A stretch of 64,000 nt of DNA from Hydractinia symbiolongicarpus (lineage: Eukaryota; Cnidaria; Hydrozoa; Anthoathecata; Hydractiniidae): NCBI RefSeq assembly GCF_029227915.1, contig NC_079885.1:18921001-18985000 (forward strand), in the 5' to 3' direction. The translations under genes were made by a program, and so were the position numbers. Each line of letters starts with the position of its first letter. The stretch's first letter is position 1. The notes beneath the pieces were generated by a model, which was not told where the DNA came from, did no database searches, and saw nothing but the letters and a program-made list of their open reading frames with translations. Below are positions 32,998 to 44,286 of the stretch, piece by piece.

Positions 32998-33435
32998 AGT
33001 TCAGAACAGGTCTATTAAAGTGAAACAACTACCCAGTGGCATGCGCTTTCTAAAAATTGACAAATCTGTTCCCAATAAAAGTGAATTACTTAACATGGCT
33101 TGGGAAATTGTACTAATAGGTACATTTAACACTGGCAATCTTGTTTCTCCAATCAAATTTGCAATGAATCATTGTCAGCCCTTGATATATTCCTCGTAAA
33201 ATTCATTGTCAACCATTTTACAGCCATCGTTAGTTTGTGCATTCTTGCAAGCCGTCTTTAATTTACAGCAATTCCTCTGGCCGCAGCATAGCCACGAAAT
33301 TTCACGGAGGTACCAGTCATTTAATTAACACATTTGTACACAGACGCGCTGCGGTTGTCATTAACATAGAAATTACTGGCATTGAAATTTGTTTGATGCC
33401 AACCAGATATTGTTGCGTAACGCGTACATTGACCT

Positions 33436-33508
33436 GATCACGTGGCCTAATGGATAAGGCGTCCGACTTCGAATCGGAAAATTGTGGGTTCGAGTCCCAT
33501 CGTGATCG
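33436..33508 (+). tRNA. tRNA-Arg-TCG: tRNA-Arg(UCG) R28
   Basis: 73 nt. G5 to A converts the G5-U68 wobble into an A-U pair; G45 to A. No proximal terminator; the first T-run is TTTT at 33743-33746. Confidence 0.93.
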
Positions 33509-33742
33509 ATGTGCTGTTAATCTTAGTTGAGAACAAGTCTACTAAAGGGGAGAAGCTACCCAGTCGCATGCGATTCCTGAAAACCGACAAATCTGATCCC
33601 AATAAAAGTGGATTTCGTAACATAGCTTGCGACATACTACTAATAGGTACATTTAACTCTGGCATTCTTGTTTCTCTAATCACATTTGAAATGAATCATT
33701 GTCAGCCCTTGATATATTCCTCGTAAAATTCATTGTCAACCA

Positions 33743-33746
33743 TTTT
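33743..33746 (+). terminator. Far-distal TTTT (representative)
   Basis: First T-run of four downstream of the tRNA at 33436, 235 nt past its end, in the widely conserved ccattttacag segment. It would be the backstop terminator in spacers lacking both nearer T-runs. Confidence 0.4.
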
Positions 33747-33962
33747 ACAGCCATTGTTAGTTTTACATTCTTGCCAGCTGTCGCTAACATACAGCAATTC
33801 CTCTGGCTGCAGCAGAGCTATGAAATTACACGGAGGAACCAGTAAATTAAGTAACACATTTGTACACAGACGCGCTACGGTTGTCATTAACAGAGAAATT
33901 ATTGACGAATGAGTTTTGTTTTATACTAACCAAATTTTGTTGCGTAACGTGTACGTTGATAT

Positions 33963-34035
33963 GATCGCGTGGCCTAATAGATAAGGCGTCCGACTTCGAA
34001 TTGGAAGATTGTGGGTTCGAGTCCCATTGTGATCG
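33963..34035 (+). tRNA. tRNA-Arg-TCG: tRNA-Arg(UCG) R29
   Basis: 73 nt. First G of the D-loop GG is A; G30-U40 wobble; T66. Proximal TTTT present. Confidence 0.89.
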
Positions 34036-34489
34036 ATGTGTTGTTAATTTTAGTTCAGAACAGGTCTACTAAAGTGGAACAACTACCCAGTGGCATGCGC
34101 TTTCTAAAATTTGACAAATCTGTTCCCAATAAAAGTGAATTACTTAACATGGCTTGGGACATTGTACTAATAGGTACATTTAACACTGCCATTCTTTTTT
34201 CTCTAATCAAATTTGCAATGAATCATTGTCAGCCCTTGATATATTCCTCGTAAAATTCATTGTCAACCATTTTACAGCCATCGTTAGTTTGTGCATTTTT
34301 GCCAGCCGTCTCTAATATACAGCAATTCCTCTGGCCGCAACATAGCCACGAAATCACACGGAGGTACCAGTCATTTAATTAACACATTTGTACACAGACG
34401 CGCCGCGGTTGTCATTAACATAGAAATTACTGGCATTTAACTTTGTTTGATACCAACCAGATATTGTTGCATAACGCGTACATTGACAT

Positions 34490-34561
34490 GATCGCGTGGC
34501 CAAATGGATGAGTCGTCCGACTCGAATCGGAAGATTGTGGGTTCGAGTCCCATTGTGATCG
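34490..34561 (+). pseudogene. tRNA-Arg pseudogene R30 (72 nt, 6-nt anticodon loop)
   Basis: The anticodon loop reads CTCGAA, one T short, so no normal anticodon frame exists. D stem altered (gatgagtcg), T13 to A. Box B intact. No proximal terminator. Confidence 0.9.
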
Positions 34562-35015
34562 ATGTGTTGTTAATCTTAGTTCTGAACAGGTCTACTAAAG
34601 TGGAACAACTACCCAGTGGCATTTGCTTTCTAAAAATTGACAAATCTGTTCCCAATTAAAGTCAATTTCGTAACATGGCTTGTGACATGCTACCTATAAA
34701 AACAATTAGTACTCGCATTCTTGTTTTTCTATTCAAATATCCAATGAATCGTTGTCAGCCCCTGAAAAATTTCTCGTATAAATCATTGTCAACCATTTTA
34801 CAGCCATCGTTAGTTTTACATTCTTGCCAGCTGTCGCTAACATACAGCAATTCTTCTGGCCGCAGCAGAGCCATGAAATCACACGGAGGAACCAGTAAAT
34901 TAATTAACACATTTGTACACAGACGCGCTACGGTTGTCATTAACATAGAAATTATTGGTGAATGAGTTTTGTTTTATTCCAACCAAATTTTGTTGCGCAA
35001 CGCGTACGTTGATAT

Positions 35016-35082
35016 GATCGCGTGGCCTAATGGGCTAGGCGTCTGACTTCTAATCGGAAGTTTGTGGGTTTGAGCGTGATCG
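35016..35082 (+). pseudogene. tRNA-Arg pseudogene R31 (67 nt, UCU)
   Basis: Six bases (tcccat) are missing after GAG, removing the 3' T-stem strand and the end of box B. Anticodon UCU (Arg AGA). D loop reads gggctagg. Proximal TTTT present. Confidence 0.92.
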
Positions 35083-35536
35083 ATGTGTTGTTAATTTTAG
35101 TTCAGAACAGGTCTACTAAAGTGGAGCAACTACCCAGTGCAATGCGCTTTCTTAAAATTGACAAATCTGTTACCAACAAAAGTGAATTTCGTAATATGGC
35201 TTGGGACATGCTACCAATGAAAATATTTAATACTCGCATTCTTGTTTTTCTATTCAAATATCCAATGAATCGTTGTCAGCCCCTGAAAAATTCCTCGTAT
35301 AAATCATTGTCAACCATTTTACAGCCACCGTTAGTTTGTGCATTCTTGCCAGCCGTCTCTAATATACAGCAATTCCTCTGGCCGCAACATAGCCTCGAAA
35401 TCACACGGGGGTACCAGTCATTTAATTAACACATTTGTACACAGACGCGCTGCGGTTGTCATTAACATAGAAATTACTGGCATTTAACTTTGTTTGATAC
35501 CAACCAGATATTGTTGCATAACGCGTACATTGACAT

Positions 35537-35608
35537 GATCGCGTGGCCTAATGGATGAGTCGTCCGACTCGAATCGGAAGATTGCGGGTTCCAGTCCCAT
35601 CGTAATCG
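35537..35608 (+). pseudogene. tRNA-Arg pseudogene R32 (72 nt, 6-nt anticodon loop)
   Basis: Same CTCGAA loop; box B reads GGTTCCAGTCC; C4/A69 mismatch. Proximal TTTT present. Confidence 0.9.
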
Positions 35609-36062
35609 ATGTGTTGTTAATTTTAGTTCAGAACAGGTCTACTAAAGTGGAACAACTACCCAGTGGCATGCGCTTTCTAAAAATTGACAAATCTGTTCCC
35701 AATAAAAGTGAATTACTTAACATGGCTTGGGACATTGTACTAATAGGTACATTTAACACTGCCATTCTTGTTTCTCTAATCAAATTTGCAATGAATCATT
35801 GTCAGCCCTTGATATATTCCTCGTAAAATTCATTGTCAACCATTTTACAGCCATCGTTAGTTTGTGCATTCTTGCCAGCCGTCTCTAATATACAGCAATT
35901 CCTCTGGCCGCAACATAGCCACGAAATCACACGGAGGTACCAGTCATTTAATTAACACATTTGTACACAGACGCGCTGCGGTTGTCATTAACATAGAAAT
36001 TACTGGCATTTAACTTTGTTTGATACCAACCAGATATTGTTGCATAACGCGTACATTGACAT

Positions 36063-36134
36063 GATCGCGTGGCCAAATGGATGAGTCGTCTGACTCGAAT
36101 CGGAAGATTGTGGGTTCGAGTCCCATTGTGATCG
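36063..36134 (+). pseudogene. tRNA-Arg pseudogene R33 (72 nt, 6-nt anticodon loop)
   Basis: Sister of 34490 (offset 1573 bp) with one extra anticodon-stem change (T29). Confidence 0.9.
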
Positions 36135-36588
36135 ATGTGTTGTTAATCTTAGTTCAGAACAGGTCTACTAAAGTGGAACAACTACCCAGTGGCATTCGCT
36201 TTCTAAAATTTGACAAATCTGTTCCCAATTAAAGTCAATTTCGTAACATGGCTTGTGACATGCTACCTATAAAAACAATTAGTACTCGCATTCTTGTTTT
36301 TCTATTCAAATATCCAATGAATCGTTGTCAGCCCCTGAAAAATTTCTCGTATAAATCATTGTCAACCATTTTACAGCCATCGTTAGTTTTACATTCTTGC
36401 CAGCTGTCGCTAACATACAGCAATTCTTCTGGCCGCAGCAGAGTCATGAAATCACACGGAGGAACCAGTAAATTAATTAACACATTTGTACACAGACGCG
36501 CTACGGTTGTCATTAACATAGAAATTATTGGTGAATGAGTTTTGTTTTATTCCAACCAAATTTTGTTGCGTAACACGTACGTTGATAT

Positions 36589-36655
36589 GATCGCGTGGCC
36601 TAATGGGCTAGGCGTCTGACTTCTAATCGGAAGATTGTGGGTTTGAGCGTGATCG
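36589..36655 (+). pseudogene. tRNA-Arg pseudogene R34 (67 nt, UCU)
   Basis: Sister of 35016: same T-arm deletion and UCU anticodon. Proximal TTTT present. Confidence 0.92.
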
Positions 36656-37109
36656 ATGTGTTGTTAATTTTAGTTCAGAACAGGTCTACTGAAGTGGAGC
36701 AACTACCCAGTGCAATGCGCTTTCTTAAAATTGACAAATCTGTTCCCAACAAAAGTGAATTTCGTAATATGGCTTGGGACATGCTACCAATGAAAATATT
36801 TAATACTCGCATTCTTGTTTTTCTATTCAAATATCCAATGAATCGTTGTCAGCCCCTGAAAAATTTCTCGTATAAATCATTGTCAAACATTTTACAGCCA
36901 CAGTTAGTTTGTGCATTCTTGCCAGCCGTCTCTAATATACAGCAATTCCTCTGGCCGCAACATAGCCTCGAAATCACACGGGGGTACCAGTCATTTAATT
37001 AACACATTTGTACACAGACGCGCTGCGGTTGTCATTAACATAGAAATTACTGGCATTTAACTTTGTTTGATACCAACCAGATATTGTTGCATAACGCGTA
37101 CATTGACTT

Positions 37110-37181
37110 GATCGCGTGGCATAATGGATGAGTCGTCCGACTCGAATCAGAAGATTGTGGGTTCGAGTCCCATCGTGATCG
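37110..37181 (+). pseudogene. tRNA-Arg pseudogene R35 (72 nt, 6-nt anticodon loop)
   Basis: Slot partner of 35537; CTCGAA loop, C12 to A in box A, G42 side changed (tcaga). No proximal terminator. Confidence 0.9.
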
Positions 37182-37538
37182 ATGTGTTGTTAATCTTAGT
37201 TCACAACAGGTCTACTAGAGTGGAACAACTACCCAGTGGCATTCGCTTTCTAAAAATTGACAAATCTGTTCCCAATTAAAGTCAATTTCGTAACATGGCT
37301 TGTGACATGCTACCTATAAAAACAATTAGTACTCGCATTCTTGTTTTTCTATTCAAATATCCAATGAATCGTTGTCAGCCCCTGAAAAATTTCTCGTACA
37401 AATCATTGTCAACCATTTTACAACCATCGTTAGTTTTACATTCTTGCCAGCTGTCGCTAACATACAGCAATTCCTCTGGCTGCAGCAGAGCCATGAAATT
37501 ACACGGAGGAACCAGTAAATTAATTAACACATTTGTAC

Positions 37539-37576
37539 GAATCGGAAGATTGCGGGTTCCAGTCCCATCGTGATCG
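37539..37576 (+). pseudogene. Truncated tRNA-Arg 3' half R36
   Basis: Positions 36-73 only, joined to spacer at atttgtac/gaatcgg. Box B reads GGTTCCAGTCC, the same mark as the 35537 copy. A proximal TTTT still follows. Confidence 0.93.
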
Positions 37577-38030
37577 ATGTGTTGTTAATTTTAGTTCAGA
37601 ACAGGTCTACTAAAGTGGAACAACTACCCAGTGGCATGCGCTTTCTAAAAATTGACAAATCTGTTCCCAGTAAAAGTGAATTTCGTAACATGGCTTGCGA
37701 CATGCTAGTAATAGGTACATTTAACTCTGGCATTCTTGTTTCTCTAATCACATTTGCAATGAATCATTGTCAGCCCTTGATATATTCCTCGTAAAATTCA
37801 TTGTCAACCATTTTACAGCTATCGTTAGTTTTACATTCTTGCCAGCTGTCGCTAACATACAGCAATTCCTCTGGCTGCAGCAGAGCCATGAAATTACACG
37901 GTGGAACCAGTAAATTAATTAACACATTTGTACACAGACGAGCTACAGTTGTCATTAACATAGAAATTATTGACAAATGAGTTTTGTTTTATTCTAACCA
38001 AATTTTGTTGCGTAACGTGTACGTTGATAT

Positions 38031-38103
38031 GATCGCATGGCCTAATGGATAAGGCGTCCGAATTCGAATCGGAAGATTGTGGGTTCGAGTCCCATCGTGA
38101 TCG
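38031..38103 (+). tRNA. tRNA-Arg-TCG: tRNA-Arg(UCG) R37
   Basis: 73 nt. A7/C66 mismatch and C32 to A in the anticodon loop; anticodon still UCG. Proximal TTTT present. Confidence 0.88.
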
Positions 38104-38460
38104 ATGTGTTGTTAATTTTAGTTCAGAACAGGTCTACTAAAGTGAAACAACTACCCAGCGGCATGCGCTTTCTAAAAATTGATAAGTCGGTTCCCAATTA
38201 AAATCTATTTTGTAACATGGCTTGTGACATGCTACTTATCAAAACATTTAATACTCACATTCTTGTTTTTCTTTTTAAGTATCCAATGAATCGTTGTCAG
38301 CCCCCGAACAATTTCTCCTATAAATCATTGTCAACCATTCTACAGCCATCGTTAGTCTTACATTCTTGCCAGCTGTCGCTAACATACAGCAATTCCTCTG
38401 GCTGCAGCAGAGCCATGAAATTACACGGAGGAACCAGTAAATTAATTAACACATTTGTAC

Positions 38461-38498
38461 GAATCGGAAGATTGCGGGTTCCAGTCCCATCGTGATCG
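38461..38498 (+). pseudogene. Truncated tRNA-Arg 3' half R38
   Basis: Same 38-nt fragment and same junction as 37539, offset 922 bp. Confidence 0.93.
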
Positions 38499-38952
38499 AT
38501 GTGTTGTTAATTTTAGTTCAGAACAGGTCTACTAAAGTGGAACAACTACCCAGTGGCATGCGCTTTCTAAAAATTGACAAATCTGTTCCCAGTAAAAGTG
38601 AATTTCGTAACATGGCTTGCGACATGCTAGTAATAGGTACATTTAACTCTGGCATTCTTGTTTCTCTAATCACATTTGCAATGAATCATTGTCAGCCCTT
38701 GATATATTCCTCGTAAAATTCATTGTCAACCATTTTACAGCTATCGTTAGTTTTACATTCTTGCCAGCTGTCGCTAACATACAGCAATTCCTCTGGCTGC
38801 AGCAGAGCCATGAAATTACACGGTGGAACCAGTAAATTAATTAACACATTTGTACACAGACGAGCTACAGTTGTCATTAACATAGAAATTATTGACAAAT
38901 GAGTTTTGTTTTATTCTAACCAAATTTTGTTGCGTAACGTGTACGTTGATAT

Positions 38953-39025
38953 GATCGCATGGCCTAATGGATAAGGCGTCCGAATTCGAATCGGAAGATT
39001 GTGGGTTCGAGTCCCATCGTGATCG
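38953..39025 (+). tRNA. tRNA-Arg-TCG: tRNA-Arg(UCG) R39
   Basis: 73 nt, same as 38031 (A7, A32). Proximal TTTT present. Confidence 0.88.
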
Positions 39026-39479
39026 ATGTGTTGTTAATTTTAGTTCAGAACAGGTCTACTAAAGTGAAACAACTACCCAGCGGCATGCGCTTTCTAAAAA
39101 TTGATAAGTCGGTTCCCAATTAAAATCTATTTTGTAACATGGCTTGTGACATGCTACTTATCAAAACATTTAATACTCACATTCTTGTTTTTCTTTTTAA
39201 GTATCCAATGAATCGTTGTCAGCCCCCGAACAATTTCTCCTATAAATCATTGTCAACCATTCTACAGCCATCGTTAGTCTTACATTCTTGCCAGCTGTCG
39301 CTAACATACAGCAATTCCTCTGGCTGCAGCAGAGCCATGAAATTACACGGTGGAACCAGTAAATTAATTAACACATTTGTACACAGACGAGCTACGGTTG
39401 TCATTAACATAGAAATTATTGACGAATGAGTTTTGTTTTATTCTAACCAAATTTTGTTGCGTAACGTGTACGTTGATAT

Positions 39480-39552
39480 GATCGCGTGGCCTAATGGATA
39501 AGGCGTCTTACTTCGAATCGGAAGATTGTGGGTTCGAGTCCCATCGTGATCA
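39480..39552 (+). tRNA. tRNA-Arg-TCG: tRNA-Arg(UCG) R40
   Basis: 73 nt. T30/C40 mismatch, T29 wobble, discriminator A73. Proximal TTTT present. Confidence 0.87.
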
Positions 39553-40004
39553 ATGTGTTGTTAATTTTAGTTCAGAACAGGTCTACTAAAGTGGAACAAC
39601 TACCCAGTGGCATGCGCTTTCTAAAAATTGACAAATCTGTTCCCAGTAAAAGTGAATTTCGTAACATGGCTTGCGATATGCTAGTAATAGGTACATTTAA
39701 CACTGGCATTCTAGTTTCTGTAATCAACTTTACAATGAATCATTGTCAGCCCTTGATATATTCCTCGTAAAATTCGTTGTCAACCATTTACAGCCATCGT
39801 TAGTTTGTGCATTCTTGCCAGCCGTCGCTAATATACAGCATTTCCTCTGGCTGCGGCATAGCTTTGAAATTACACGGAGGAACCAGTCAATTAATTAAAA
39901 CATTTGTACACAGACGCGCTAGGGTTGTCATTAGCATTGAATTACTGCTATTGAGCTTTTTTTGCTGCCAACCGGGTTTTATTGCGTAACGCGTACGTTG
40001 ATAT

Positions 40005-40077
40005 GATCGCGTGGCCTAATGGATAAGGCGTCCGACTTCGAATCGGAAGATTGTGGGTTCAAGTCCCATCGTGATCG
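40005..40077 (+). tRNA. tRNA-Arg-TCG: tRNA-Arg(UCG) R41
   Basis: 73 nt, consensus except A57 in box B. No proximal terminator. Confidence 0.93.
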
Positions 40078-40531
40078 ATGTGTTGTTATTCTTAGTTCAG
40101 AACAGGTCTACTAAAGTGGAACAACTACCCAGTGGCATGCGCCTTCTAAAAATTGACAAGTCTGTTCCCAATTAAAGTCAATTTCGTAACATGGCTTGTG
40201 ACATGCTACCTATAAAAACATTTAATACTCGCATTCATGTTTTTCTATTCAAATATCCAATGAATCGTTGTCAGCCCCTGGAAAATTCCTCGTATAAATC
40301 ATTGTCAACCATTTTACAGCCATCGTTAGTTTTACATTCTTGCCAGCTGTCGCTAACATTCAGCAATTCCTCTGGCCGCAGCAGAGCAATGAAATTACAC
40401 GGAGGAACCAGTAAATTAATTAAAACATTTGTACACAGACGCGCTACGGTTGTTATTAACGTAGAAATTATTGGCGAATGAGTTTTGTTTTATACTAACC
40501 AAATTTTGTTGCGTAACGTGTATCTTCACAT

Positions 40532-40604
40532 GATCGCGTGGCCTAATGGATGGGGCGTCCCACTTCGAATCGGAAGATCGAGGTTTCGAGTCCCATCGTG
40601 ATCG
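40532..40604 (+). tRNA. tRNA-Arg-TCG: tRNA-Arg(UCG) variant R42
   Basis: 73 nt. C30/C40 mismatch, A21 and A22 to G, T stem weakened at two pairs (A50/A64, T53/C61). No proximal terminator. Confidence 0.82.
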
Positions 40605-41058
40605 ATGGGTTGTTAGTATTAGTTGAGAACAAGTCTACTAAAGTGGAGAAACTACCCAGTGGCATGCGATTCCTGAAAACCGACAAATCTGTTCCCAATA
40701 AAAGTGGATTTCGTAACATGGCCTGCGACATGCTACTAATAGGTACATTTAACTCTGGCATTCTTGTTTCTCTAATCAAATTTGCAATGAATCATTGTCA
40801 GCCCTTGATATATTCCTCGTAAAATTCATTGTCAACCATTTTACAGCCATCGTTAGTTTGTGCATTCTTGCAAGCCGTCTCTAATTTACAGCAATTCCTC
40901 TGGCCGCAGCATAGCCACGAAATTTCACGGAGGTACCAGTCAATTAATTAACACATTTGTACACAGACGCGCTGCGGTTGTCATTAACATAGAAATTACT
41001 GGCATTGAAATTTGTTTGATGCCAACCAGATATTGTTGCGTAACGCGTACATGGACAT

Positions 41059-41131
41059 GATCGCGTGGCCTAATGGATAAGGCGTCCGACTTCGAATCGG
41101 AAGATTGTGGGTTCGAGTCCCATCGTGATCG
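41059..41131 (+). tRNA. tRNA-Arg-TCG: tRNA-Arg(UCG) R43, exact consensus
   Basis: Identical to the reference copy at 32909. Proximal TTTT present. Confidence 0.96.
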
Positions 41132-41584
41132 ATGTGTTGTTAATTTTAGTTCAGAACAGGTCTACTAAAGTGAAACAACTACCCAGTGGCATGCGCTTTC
41201 TAAAAATTGACAAGTCGATTCCCAATTAAAGTCAATTTCGTAACATGGCTTGTGACATGCTACTTATTAAAACATTTAATACTCGCATTCTTGTTTTTCT
41301 ATTTAAATATCCAATGAATCGTTGTTAGCCCCGAAAAATTTCTCGTATAAGTCATTGTCAACCATTTTACAGCCATCGTTAGTTTTACATTCTTGCCAGC
41401 TGTCGCTAACATACAGCATTTCCTCTGGCTGCAGCAGAGCCATGAAATTACACGGAGGAACCAGTGAATTAATTAACACATTTGTACACAGACGAGCTAC
41501 GGTTGTCATTAACATAGAAAATATTGACGAATGAGTTTTGTTTTATTCTAACCAAATTTTGTTGCGTAACGTATATGTTGATAT

Positions 41585-41657
41585 GATCGCGTGGCCTAAT
41601 GGATAAGGCGTCCGACTTCGAATCATAAGATTGTGGGTTCGAGTCCCATCGTGATCG
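41585..41657 (+). tRNA. tRNA-Arg-TCG: tRNA-Arg(UCG) R44
   Basis: 73 nt. Two adjacent anticodon-stem mismatches (G41 to A, G42 to T). Proximal TTTT present. Confidence 0.86.
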
Positions 41658-42112
41658 ATGTGTTGTTAATTTTAGTTGAGAACAAGTCTACTAAAGTGGA
41701 ACAACTACCCAGTGGCATGCGATTCCTGAAAACCGACAAATCTGTTCCCAATAAAAGTGGATTTCGTAACATGGCTTGCGACATGCTACTAATAGGTACA
41801 TTTAACTCTGGCATTCTTGTTTCTCTAATCAAATTTGCAATGAATCATTGTCAGCCCTTGATATATTCCTCGTAAAATTCATTGTAAACCATTTTACAGC
41901 CATCGTTAGTTTGTGCATTCTAGCAAGCCGTTTTTAATTTACAGCAATTCTTCTGGCCGCAGCATAGCCGCGAAATTTCACGGAGGTACCAGTCAATTAA
42001 GTAACACATTTGTACACAGACGCGCTACGGTTGTCATTAACAGAGAAATTATTGACGAATGAGTTTTGTTTTATACTAACCAAATTTTGTTGCGTAACGT
42101 GTACGTTGATAT

Positions 42113-42179
42113 GATCGCGTGGCCTAATGGATAAGGCGTCCGACTTCCAATCGAAAGATTGTGGGTTCGAGCGTGATCG
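42113..42179 (+). pseudogene. tRNA-Arg pseudogene R45 (67 nt, UCC)
   Basis: First member of the UCC family: loop CTTCCAA gives anticodon UCC, and the 6-nt T-arm deletion is the same as at 35016. C28/A42 mismatch. Proximal TTTT present. Confidence 0.92.
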
Positions 42180-42633
42180 ATGTGTTGTTAATTTTAGTTC
42201 AGAACAGGTCTACTAAAGTGGAGCAACTACCCAGTGCAATGCGCTTTCTTAAAATTGACAAATCTGTTCCCAATTAAAGTCAATTTCGTAACATGGCTTG
42301 TGACATGCTACTTATAAAAACATTTAATACTCGCATTCTTGTTTTTCTATTCAAATATCCAATGAATCGTTGTCAGCCCCTGAAAAATTCCTCGTATAAA
42401 TCATTGTCAACCATTTTACAGCCATCGTTAGTTTTACATTCTTGCTAGCTGTCGCTAACATACAGCAATTCCTCTGGCCGCAGCAGAGCAATGAAATTAC
42501 GCGGAGGAACCAGTAAATTAATTAACACATTTGTACACAGACGCGCTACGGTTGTCATTAACATAGATATTATTGGCGAATGAGTTTTGTTTTATACCAA
42601 CCAAGTTTCGTTGCGTAACGTGCACGTTGAATT

Positions 42634-42706
42634 GATCGCGTGGCCTAATGGATAAGGCGTCCGACTACGAATCGGAAGATTGTGGGTTCGAGTCCCATCG
42701 TGATCG
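42634..42706 (+). tRNA. tRNA-Arg R46, anticodon ACG
   Basis: 73 nt and otherwise exact consensus. T34 to A gives loop CTACGAA, anticodon ACG. If A34 were edited to inosine, as in normal eukaryotic tRNA-Arg(ACG), it would decode CGU, CGC and CGA as arginine. No proximal terminator. Confidence 0.92.
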
Positions 42707-43160
42707 ATGTGCTGTTAATCTTAGTTGAGAACAAGTCTACTAAAGTGGAGAAACTACACAGTGGCATGCGATTCCTGAAAACCGACAAATCTGTTCCCAA
42801 TAAAAGTGGATTTCGTAACATGGCTTGCGACATGCTACTAATAGGTACATTTAACTCTGGCATTCTTGTTTCTCTAATCACATTTGCAATGAATCATTGT
42901 CAGCCCTTGATATATTCCTCGTAAAATTCATTGTCAATCATTTTACAGCCATCGTTAGTTTTACATTCTTGCCAGCTGTCGCTAACATACAGCAATTCCT
43001 CTGGCTGCAGCAGAGCCATGAAATTACACGGAGGCACCAGTAAATTAAGTAACACATTTGTACACAGACGCGCTACGGTTGTCATTAACAGAGAAATTAC
43101 TGACGAATGAGTTTTGTTTTATACTAACCAAATTTTGTTACGTAACGTGTACGTTGATAT

Positions 43161-43233
43161 GATCGCGTGGCCTAATGGATAAGGCGTCCGACTTCGAATC
43201 GGAAGATTGTGGGTTCGAGTCCCATCGTGATCG
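43161..43233 (+). tRNA. tRNA-Arg-TCG: tRNA-Arg(UCG) R47, exact consensus
   Basis: Identical to the reference copy. Upstream block reads ttacgtaacg here instead of ttgcgtaacg. Proximal TTTT present. Confidence 0.96.
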
Positions 43234-43687
43234 ATGTGTTGTTAATTTTAGTTTAGAACAGGTCTACTAAAGTGAAACAACTACCCAGTGGCATGCGCTT
43301 TCTAAAAATTGACAAGTCGGTTTCCAATTAAAGTCAATTTCGTAACATGGCTTGTGACATGCTACTTATTAAAACATTTAATACTCGCATTCTTGTTTTT
43401 CTATTTAAATATCCAATGAATCGTTGTCAGCCCCCGAGAAATTTCTCGTATAAATTATTGTCAACCATTTTACAGCCATCGTTAGTTTTACATTATTGCC
43501 AGCCGTCGCTAACATACAGCAATTCCTCTGGCTGCAGCAGAGCCATGAAATTACACGGAGGAACCAGTAAATTAATTAACACATTTGTACACAGACGAGC
43601 TACGGTTGTCATTAACATAGAAATTATTGACGAATGAGTTTTGTTTTATTCTAACCAAATTTTGTTGCGTAACGTGTACGTTGATAT

Positions 43688-43760
43688 GATCGCGTGGCCT
43701 AATGGATAAGGCGTCCGACTTCGAATCGGAAGATTGTGGGTTCGAGTCCCATCGTGATCG
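43688..43760 (+). tRNA. tRNA-Arg-TCG: tRNA-Arg(UCG) R48, exact consensus
   Basis: Identical to the reference copy. Proximal TTTT present. Confidence 0.96.
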
Positions 43761-44213
43761 ATGTGTTGTTAATTTTAGTTCAGAACATGTCTACTAAAGT
43801 GGAACAACTACCCAGTGGCATGCGCTTTCTAAAAATTGACAAATCTGTTCCCAGTGAAAGTGAATTTCGTAACATGGCTTGCGACATGCTAGTAATAGGT
43901 ACATTTAACACTGGCATTCTAGTTTCTGTAATCAACTTTACAATGAATCATTGTCAGCCCTTGATATATTCCTCGTAAAATTCGTTGTCAACCATTTTAC
44001 AGCCATCGTTAGTTTGTGCATTCTTGCCAGCCGTCGCTAATATACAGCATTTCCTCTGGCTGCGGCATAGCTTTGAAATTACACGGAGGAACCAGTCAAT
44101 TAATTAAAACATTTGTACACAGACGCGCTAGGGTTGTCCTTAGCATAGAATTACTCCTATTGAGCTTTGTTTGATGCCAACCAGATTTTTTTGCGTAACG
44201 CAAACTTTAATTT
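43761..44213 (+). repeat. Spacer family B (representative)
   Basis: 453 bp. Marked by gccagccgtcgctaatatac, ctggctgcggcatagctttg, gcccttgatatattcctcg and no T5 after cttgttt or ctagttt. It shares the tRNA flanks and the acggaggaaccag block with family A. A, B and C spacers are interspersed along the array. No gene seen. Confidence 0.87.
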
Positions 44214-44286
44214 GATCGCGTGGCCTAATGGATAAGGCGTTCGACTTCGAATCGTAAGATTGTGGGTTCGAGTCCCATCGTGATCG
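44214..44286 (+). tRNA. tRNA-Arg-TCG: tRNA-Arg(UCG) R49
   Basis: 73 nt. T28/T42 mismatch. No proximal terminator. Confidence 0.89.

Larger units (their letters stand above)
34030..37180 (+). repeat. Trimeric higher-order repeat, 1573 bp x 2
   Basis: tRNA triplets 34490/35016/35537 and 36063/36589/37110 are each exactly 1573 bp apart. All six tRNAs are broken: four have a 6-nt anticodon loop and two have a 6-nt T-arm deletion with anticodon UCU. A block of defective genes was duplicated as a whole. Confidence 0.9.
37500..39340 (+). repeat. Higher-order repeat, 922 bp x 2
   Basis: Each copy holds one truncated tRNA (37539, 38461) and one full tRNA (38031, 38953), all offset by exactly 922 bp. 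The deletion that made the truncated tRNA preceded the duplication. Confidence 0.9.
39480..41100 (+). repeat. Duplicated block copy 1 (offset about 4208 bp)
   Basis: Units at 39480, 40005, 40532 and 41059 match those at 43688, 44214, 44741 and 45267 in order and in spacer markers (cattctagtttctgtaatc after the first tRNA; the gatgggg-type D arm in the third). A similar start recurs at 53633. Confidence 0.75.
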
